Assembly: GCA_934533135.1 (NCBI GenBank)
Contig: CAKTBG010000024.1
Coordinates: 1-46,122 of the forward strand
Reading direction: 5' to 3'
Origin: an uncultured Faecalibacterium sp.
GTDB taxonomy: Bacteria > Bacillota > Clostridia > Oscillospirales > Ruminococcaceae
DNA: 46,122 nt
Shown here: positions 41,166 through 46,122 of the stretch, piece by piece
Numbering within the stretch: the stretch's first letter is position 1
Layout: every line of letters begins with the position of its first letter
Notes under the pieces: model-generated
The model's input: only the letters and a program-made list of their open reading frames with translations
The model's database searches: none
Told to the model about the DNA's origin: nothing
Position numbers and translations under genes: made by a program

Positions 41166-41969
41166 TTATTTTTTGGCAGCCCGCTGGGTCTGGATCTCAT
41201 ACAGGATGATTCCGGCCGCGACCGAAACGTTGAAGCTGTCCACGCCGGTGCCCTGCGCGGCCATATCCAGCCGCACCACGCCGTCGCACAGCTTTTTGAC
41301 CAGCTGCGAAACGCCGCTGCCCTCGCTGCCCATGACCAGCGCGATGGGGCCGGTCAGATCGTTCTGGCGCAGCGGCACACCGTCCATGTCGGCGCAGTAG
41401 ACGAACACGCCCTGCTCCTTGAGCCGACGGATGGTCTCCCCGATGTTGGCCACCCGTGCCACCGGCAGACGCTCGGCCGCGCCTGCACTGGACTTGATGA
41501 CGGTGGGCGTCACCGAGGCACCGCCCCGCTTGGGGATGACGATGCCGTGTGCGCCGCAGAGCAGTGCGCTGCGCATCACCGCGCCGAGGTTGTGGGGATC
41601 CTCGATGCCGTCGCTGAGGACGAGGAAGGGCGGCTCGCCCTTCTCCTTGGCGATGCGCAGCAGATCCTCCACGCTGACGTATTCGATCTCACTGGCAAAC
41701 GCGGCCACTCCCTGATGGCTTTCGGTGCCGGTCATGAGGCGCAGCTTGTTGGGGTTGACCCGCTTGACGGCAGCACCGGCCTCCTTTGCCATAGCGGTAT
41801 AATACGCGGCCACCGCCGGGGCCATGCCCTCTGCGATGAGAACGGTATCCACACCGGAACCGCTCTTGAGCAGCTCGGTCACCGGGTTCTTGCCGTAAAC
41901 GAGGCTCTCGTTCTTCGGCTGATCTTCCGCGTTCCGACGCGGGCGGCGCGGCATATTTTTTTCATCCAT
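41166..41969 (-). CDS. rlmB: 23S rRNA 2'-O-methyltransferase RlmB-type (TrmH/SPOUT)
   Basis: The 267-residue product starts at 41969 (MDEKNMPRR), with AAGGAG upstream; a longer frame extends upstream without a ribosome site. It has the SPOUT/TrmH motifs: NLGAVMRSA (127-135), VMGSEGSGVS (212-221) and SFNVSVAAGIILYE (245-258), with an N-terminal substrate-binding domain. RlmB methylates the 2'-O of G2251 in 23S rRNA using SAM; close relatives modify tRNA, so the target is not certain. Confidence 0.9.
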   Translation of the reverse strand: MDEKNMPRRPRRNAEDQPKNESLVYGKNPVTELLKSGSGVDTVLIAEGMAPAVAAYYTAMAKEAGAAVKRVNPNKLRLMTGTESHQGVAAFASEIEYVSVEDLLRIAKEKGEPPFLVLSDGIEDPHNLGAVMRSALLCGAHGIVIPKRGGASVTPTVIKSSAGAAERLPVARVANIGETIRRLKEQGVFVYCADMDGVPLRQNDLTGPIALVMGSEGSGVSQLVKKLCDGVVRLDMAAQGTGVDSFNVSVAAGIILYEIQTQRAAKK

Positions 41970-42069
41970 GTTTGGGGGTTCTCCTTCCGTTTCTATGGCA
42001 AGATGCCGTCGGCATCCTTTGTTCGACTTGCTGCCTGTTTTTTCGAGAAAAGACATGAAATCATTTTAA

Positions 42070-42634
42070 AGTATAGCATAAGCCGACTTTCTTTGCCATA
42101 GAAGACGCACTTTTTCTTCCGGATTTCCCCAAAAATTTCATCCCGGCTGCCGTTATGGAGTAGGATTGCCGCCCGGCCCCCGGATTATCCGTCGGTTTTG
42201 CACAAGACAAAAGTTTTCCACAAATCTGCCGGTATACACGCTGTAAACCCCCTTCGAGTTTTCCACAAGTGGAAAACTCGGTGGAGAAAGTTTAAAATTC
42301 AAGTTTTCAAGCCCCTTTTGGGTGTGGAATTCCACACTTTCCACGGAGTTTTCAACGTTCTCCTCTCGACGAAAGAAGAATCCCACATACATTTTGTAAT
42401 TTTCAAGTCAAAATTATGACAAGAATTTGACGTGCAGGATCGAAAGTTTTGCAATATCCTCCAACATCATTTTGACGAATGTGGATTTTTGTTGAAAACT
42501 CTCCCTTTTCCGCACGTTTTGTCGAACCGGCCGCAATGTTGTCGGACTCATCCCAAATGTTGCAGTTTCGCATCTCTGTTTTCTTCAGCAACTTGTATAC
42601 ATACTTGTTTGCTGCCAAAACCCCTTTCCGTGGA
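42070..42634. other. AT-rich noncoding region with two perfect palindromes
   Basis: No convincing gene. It holds a 26-bp perfect palindrome (42255-42280, core TTTTCCAC-AA-GTGGAAAA) and a 16-bp perfect palindrome (42322-42337, GTGTGGAATTCCACAC), plus a further TTTTCCACA at 42214-42222. These share the TTTCCAC core and could bind a regulator or DnaA. The short frames inside are AT-driven and lack ribosome sites. Confidence 0.7.
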
Positions 42635-42663
42635 TTGATTTTAAGCGGCGTTTGGGGTATACT
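42635..42663 (+). promoter_or_regulatory. fba promoter
   Basis: TTGATT (42635-42640) and TATACT (42658-42663) are 17 bp apart. Confidence 0.7.
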
Positions 42664-42744
42664 ACCCTTGTAAGATTGTTAAGCCTTGCGCAAAGTGCAG
42701 GCGGCAGCGATCACAACCCCAATATTTTGTGGAGGTAATAGAAT

Positions 42745-43608
42745 ATGTTGGTAAATGCAACCGAAATGCTTCTGAAGGCTCGTGACGGACACTACGGTGT
42801 GCCTCAGTTCAACATCAACAATCTGGAATGGACCAAAGCCGTCCTGACCGCTTGCGAGGAAATGAAGAGTCCCGTCATTCTGGGCGTCTCCGAGGGTGCC
42901 GGTAAGTACATGACCGGCTTCAAGACCGTCGCCGCCATGGTCAGTGCTATGGTCGATTCCATGGGCATCACCGTGCCGGTCGCCCTGCATCTGGATCACG
43001 GCACTTACGAGGGCTGCAAAGCCTGCGTGGAGGCTGGGTTCTCTTCCATCATGTTCGACGGCAGCCACTACTCCATCGAGGAGAACGTTGCCAAGACCAA
43101 GGAGCTGGTCGAGCTGGCACACTCCAAGGGTCTGAGCATCGAGGCTGAGGTCGGTTCCATCGGCGGCGTCGAGGACGGCGTTGTGGGCGCAGGCGAGATC
43201 GCAGACCCCGAGGAGTGCGCAAAGATCACTGCTCTGGGCATCGACTTCCTCGCTGCCGGCATCGGCAACATCCACGGTGTCTACCCGGCCAACTGGAAGG
43301 GTCTGGACTTCGAGGCTCTGGATCGCATCCACAAGGCCACCAACAACATTCCGCTGGTTCTGCACGGCGGCACCGGCATCCCCGACGAGATGATTGCCAA
43401 GGCCATCAGCCTCGGCGTCTCCAAGATCAACATCAACACCGAGTGCCAGCTGGTCTTTGCGGAGGCCACCCGCAAGTACATTGAGGCTGGCAAGGATCAG
43501 CAGGGCAAGGGCTTCGACCCCCGCAAGCTGCTGGCTCCCGGCTCTCAGGCCATCATCGACAAGTGCAAGGAGAAGATCGAGCTGTTCGGCTGCGCCGGCA
43601 AGGGCTGA
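42745..43608 (+). CDS. fba: Class II fructose-1,6-bisphosphate aldolase
   Basis: The 287-residue product is a zinc aldolase of the FbaA/GatY/KbaY group, with HLDHG (His82, Asp84, His85), MFDGSHY, AEVGSIGG, AAGIGNIHGVYP and LHGGTGI as metal- and substrate-binding segments. It cleaves fructose-1,6-bisphosphate to DHAP and glyceraldehyde-3-phosphate in glycolysis; relatives cleave tagatose bisphosphate, but the adjacent context offers no reason to prefer that. The start follows GGAGG, with an 11-nt spacer. It is transcribed alone, from its own promoter to a strong terminator. Confidence 0.95.
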   Translation: MLVNATEMLLKARDGHYGVPQFNINNLEWTKAVLTACEEMKSPVILGVSEGAGKYMTGFKTVAAMVSAMVDSMGITVPVALHLDHGTYEGCKACVEAGFSSIMFDGSHYSIEENVAKTKELVELAHSKGLSIEAEVGSIGGVEDGVVGAGEIADPEECAKITALGIDFLAAGIGNIHGVYPANWKGLDFEALDRIHKATNNIPLVLHGGTGIPDEMIAKAISLGVSKININTECQLVFAEATRKYIEAGKDQQGKGFDPRKLLAPGSQAIIDKCKEKIELFGCAGKG

Positions 43609-43636
43609 TCTCCCCGGAGACTCCAAAGAACCATAC

Positions 43637-43686
43637 AGCGGCCCCGCAACGTTGGCACTCCCAACGCGGCGGGGCCGCTTTTTGCT
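43637..43686 (+). terminator. fba terminator
   Basis: AGCGGCCCCGC pairs with GCGGGGCCGCT over 11 bp, followed by TTTTTG. Confidence 0.85.
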
Positions 43687-43872
43687 GCGCAATGCCGGTT
43701 TGTGCAAACCAAATCCCCGCGGGGAGCATCCGATCCCATCGGTGCTTCATAAAAGATTTACATTTATCTCCAAAAAGATAGCTAACAATCCTGAGCATTC
43801 TGCGGTATACTATTCTTGTTTATTCTGGAAAATCTGCCGCCCCTGCTGCGGCTCGAAAAGAGGAGAGTCTTT

Positions 43873-44718
43873 GTGAAGATCAAGATCACCGCCGACAGCA
43901 CCTGCGACCTGACCCAAGAGCTGCTGCAGCAATGGAATATTTCGCTGATGCCCATGCACATCCTGATGGGCGGCGAAAGCTATCTGGACGGCGTCACCGT
44001 CCACCCCGCCGATGTGTTCGTCCACGTCCAGAATGGCGGACAGACCCCGAAATCCGCCGCCGCCAATCTGGTGGAATACAGCGATTTCTTTGCGCCTTTT
44101 GCAAAGGAATACGACGCCGTCATCCACATTTCGGTCGGCTCCAAATTCTCATCCTGCTTCCAGAACGCCCGGCTTGCTGCGCAGGAATACGAAAATGTTT
44201 CGGTCGTGGACAGCGAAAACATCTGCACCGGGCAGGGCTATCTGGTGCTGCGTGCCGCAAAATGGGCGGCAGACGGCCTGTCTCCAAAAAACATTTGTAT
44301 GCGGCTCCAGAGCCTCGCCAAGCGGGTCGAGCTGAGTTTTGTCCTGAACCAGCTGGATTTTATGGCCAAGAGCGGCCGCTGCTCCGGCGTGCTGGCTTTC
44401 GGTGCCAACATCCTCGGCATCAAGCCCAGTCTGGCCGTCATCAACGGCGAGTTGAAGGTCGTCAAAAAGTACCGCGGCAGCCTGCCCATCTGCGTTGGCA
44501 AGTACATCACCGACCAGCTGGACGGCCGGGACGACATCGACAACACGATGGTCTTCGTCTCTTCCTGCCAGCCGAAACCCGGCTGCATGGACGCCGTCAA
44601 AGCCGGTCTGCGCAAGTACGGCAAGTTTGAGCACATCATCGAGACCGATATCGGCACCACCATCGGCGGCTACTCCGGCCCCGGCACCATCGGCATCGTC
44701 TTTGCGAAAAAAGCGTAA
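43873..44718 (+). CDS. DegV family fatty-acid-binding protein
   Basis: The 281-residue product most likely starts at the GTG at 43873 (VKIKITADSTCDL), 7 nt after AGGAG; an ATG at 43816 reads an unlikely N-terminus. It has the DegV/FakB layout: ITADSTCDLTQELLQQWNISLMPMHI, SVGSKFSSCFQNARLAA, VVDSENICTGQGYLV, FVLNQLDFMAKSGRCS and the C-terminal GGYSGPGTIGIVF. DegV proteins bind fatty acids for the FakA kinase, which phosphorylates them for phospholipid synthesis. No fakA gene is in the window. The product is cytoplasmic. Confidence 0.92.
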   Translation: MKIKITADSTCDLTQELLQQWNISLMPMHILMGGESYLDGVTVHPADVFVHVQNGGQTPKSAAANLVEYSDFFAPFAKEYDAVIHISVGSKFSSCFQNARLAAQEYENVSVVDSENICTGQGYLVLRAAKWAADGLSPKNICMRLQSLAKRVELSFVLNQLDFMAKSGRCSGVLAFGANILGIKPSLAVINGELKVVKKYRGSLPICVGKYITDQLDGRDDIDNTMVFVSSCQPKPGCMDAVKAGLRKYGKFEHIIETDIGTTIGGYSGPGTIGIVFAKKA

Positions 44719-44746
44719 TCGGAGATCGTATCTCCTACAACAAAGC

Positions 44747-44789
44747 AGCGGCTCCGCTATGTTGAAAACAACGTTGCGGAGCCGCTTTC
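44747..44789 (+). terminator. DegV gene terminator
   Basis: AGCGGCTCCGC pairs with GCGGAGCCGCT over 11 bp, followed by TTCTAT. The next gene converges, so it may serve both. Confidence 0.75.
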
Positions 44790-44798
44790 TATGTATTT

Positions 44799-45950
44799 TT
44801 AAATATACTCGCTATATGGTGCAAATTGCTTTTCCGCATAGGAAAGGCTACATTCTATCGCAGAAGTTTTTTTCAGTATCTCTTTGGCTTCTACCAAACG
44901 GTTAACATTTTCCTCAGCTTCCACAGAAATGAATCCTGCTGTAATACACTCTGGCATTCCCAGCTTCATTTCTTTTCCATTTGCAAATATCACAGTAATA
45001 GTATTTTCATTTTTAGATGTAATTCTCCCATTTCCGTACAGAGAATGCTTTACATCCATTCCAACATCCAATATGGAGCAAACATCCTGCCGAGCCTGAT
45101 CCAGTTTTTTCTTCTGTATTTGTGCACTTTTCAGCTTATTCAGCAATTCCTGTGCTTTTTCTTGCTTTTCCTGCATCAACTGCCGTTCCTTTATTTTAGG
45201 TCTCGTAAAAGTGATCCCTCGAAATAAATTATAGGTCGAACAGCAATAAATAATATCAAACGCAAGAATGTGCTTTGCTTTATCTGGATAAAAAGTATTG
45301 GAATCTACTCCCCACCCGTTTTGAAATCGACTTTCATCCGTCTTTTTCAACACTTCATTCTTTTGAATAGCGTCTACCAGTTGATCGCACATCCGATAGT
45401 AATTTTTCAATTTTACATGATCACCTGATCCAAAATCATCGTAAAATTCCACACAATCTGCAAAACGTTGCGCATGAGTCGCTTTATAAATATAATTATG
45501 ATCTGGGTCATACAAAAATAAATAGCCTGTTACTGAGTGAAAATCGTCTTTATACAAGTAACTTTCCGGAGTATACCGCGCTCTCAGTCGATGGCTTTCC
45601 TGCAAAAATTCTTCAATCCTTTTCTGCCGAAGGTTTAAGTCTCCTCCATCATCTTCATATAATTTTTGAAACATTTTACGAACAGTTCCCGTTTCTCCCG
45701 GTTCTCTCGCAAATTTTATCAGTCCACCAAAAGGTTGCGTATAATTATCAATAAAATTTCCCGTTTGCTTTTTTATTTGTTTCAGTTTTTCAATAAATTC
45801 TACGTCATCACTGTTTAACGCATCATCCATCATAGGTTTAAACTGCTTTGCAATTTGCCATTTGTAGTATTCTTCTGGTCCCGGTGCATTCAATTCTTCA
45901 AATTTTTCGATGTAATTTGCAAAAATTTGCTGCAAATGGTTCTCATTCAT
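44799..45950 (-). CDS. AT-rich gene of unknown function (383 aa)
   Basis: The product is soluble and charged. The N-terminal part (IFANYIEKFEELNAPGPEEYYKWQIAKQFKP) and the middle DDFHSVTGYLFLYDPDHNYIYKATHAQRF are not a family I can name. A Glu/Lys/Gln-rich coiled coil (about 260-300) is followed by a small beta domain (VKHSLYGNGRITSKNENTITVIFANGKEMKL) like the KOW/Tudor-type tail of UvrD helicases. The base composition is clearly AT-rich compared with every neighbour, and a possible transposon end lies 105 bp away, so it was probably acquired. The YKW..F layout recalls restriction-associated proteins, but this is weak. It has a good ribosome site (GGAGGC). Confidence 0.65.
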   Translation of the reverse strand: MNENHLQQIFANYIEKFEELNAPGPEEYYKWQIAKQFKPMMDDALNSDDVEFIEKLKQIKKQTGNFIDNYTQPFGGLIKFAREPGETGTVRKMFQKLYEDDGGDLNLRQKRIEEFLQESHRLRARYTPESYLYKDDFHSVTGYLFLYDPDHNYIYKATHAQRFADCVEFYDDFGSGDHVKLKNYYRMCDQLVDAIQKNEVLKKTDESRFQNGWGVDSNTFYPDKAKHILAFDIIYCCSTYNLFRGITFTRPKIKERQLMQEKQEKAQELLNKLKSAQIQKKKLDQARQDVCSILDVGMDVKHSLYGNGRITSKNENTITVIFANGKEMKLGMPECITAGFISVEAEENVNRLVEAKEILKKTSAIECSLSYAEKQFAPYSEYI

Positions 45951-46054
45951 AGAATATATGCCTCCTTTTCATTAAACAAAACTTTATCCAATTTGATTAT
46001 ATCAGCTTTTCACAGGAAATACAAATGCTCTATGACTTTTACAGCAAGTCAAAA

Positions 46055-46122
46055 CCACCGGCTGAGCCGGTGGCTTGAGTAAGCCCTAGAAGGGCATAAT
46101 ACTAGCAAAGCCCCTTAAGGGG
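46055..46122. mobile_element. Possible IS200/IS605-type element end (cut by window edge)
   Basis: Three hairpins in tandem, CCACCGGCTGAGCCGGTGG (46055-46073), GCCCTAGAAGGGC (46083-46095) and CCCCTTAAGGGG (46111-46122), run to the window edge. Clustered small hairpins of this kind are typical of IS200/IS605 ends. No transposase is in view, so this is only a suggestion. Confidence 0.4.

Noticed and set aside
42198..42640. Four short frames in the AT-rich gap before fba
   Set aside because: None has a ribosome site or protein-like composition, and they span palindromes; they are chance frames in AT-rich DNA.
42070..42640. Origin of replication based on TTTTCCACA boxes
   Set aside because: There is no dnaA or dnaN gene nearby and only two or three box-like sites. 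A regulatory role is as likely, so it was not called an origin.

Overview
The window looks like chromosomal DNA of a GC-rich gut Clostridia, most likely Faecalibacterium or a close Oscillospiraceae/Ruminococcaceae relative. This rests on the roughly 58-60% GC coding sequence, Firmicutes-type promoters with 16-17 bp spacers, strong GGAGG ribosome sites, a tRNA-Trp T-box, and short hairpin repeats between genes. The genus is inference. No rRNA, tRNA, CRISPR array or prophage was seen. The left edge cuts a peptide-transporter lipoprotein and the right edge stops in a hairpin array that may be a transposon end.

Layout. 1-1547 (-): peptide ABC transporter binding lipoprotein. 1982-5284 (+): two cell-wall proteins, a SpoIID-like protein with six peptidoglycan-binding repeats and an M15-type peptidase. 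5311-6780: hairpin repeats, then a sirtuin and a YhcH-family protein. 6943-8085: an unusual HTH-desulfoferrodoxin-GNAT fusion. 8163-10447 (-): MgtE and a glycosyltransferase-51 enzyme. 10570-12185 (+): a methionine/cysteine gene (MetY) behind a Cys-containing leader peptide and an intrinsic terminator, a probable attenuator.

12321-23593: a carbohydrate region. An esterase-sulfatase operon and a five-gene operon (two TIM-barrel isomerase/epimerase-like proteins, two Gfo/Idh/MocA oxidoreductases, one GH3 enzyme) flank a divergent ROK regulator. A sequence close to a XylR half-operator lies just after the esterase promoter. Together they suggest ROK-controlled use of a decorated glycan or glycoside through oxidised sugar intermediates. 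No transporter is in the locus.

23686-27272 (-): TPM, LemA, TelA and XpaC genes, probably an envelope-stress operon. 27520-29885 (-): DNA-deoxyinosine glycosylase, Cof-type HAD phosphatase and a metal exporter. 30579-34953 (-): a tRNA-maturation cluster (tcdA, mnmA, cca, rnz). 35311-37080 (+): a T-box with a UGG specifier in front of a TrpB2-type tryptophan synthase beta chain. 37143-41969 (-): a Big2 surface protein, a large protein resembling a P-type ATPase that has lost its catalytic motifs, and an RlmB-type methyltransferase. 42745-44718 (+): class II aldolase and a DegV protein. 44799-45950 (-): an AT-rich gene of unknown function, likely acquired, next to the possible IS end.

The strongest candidates for something undescribed are the Cys-leader attenuator before metY, the HTH-desulfoferrodoxin-GNAT fusion, the catalytically dead P-type ATPase-like protein, and the duplicated TIM-barrel/Gfo pairs beside GH3, sulfatase and esterase genes.
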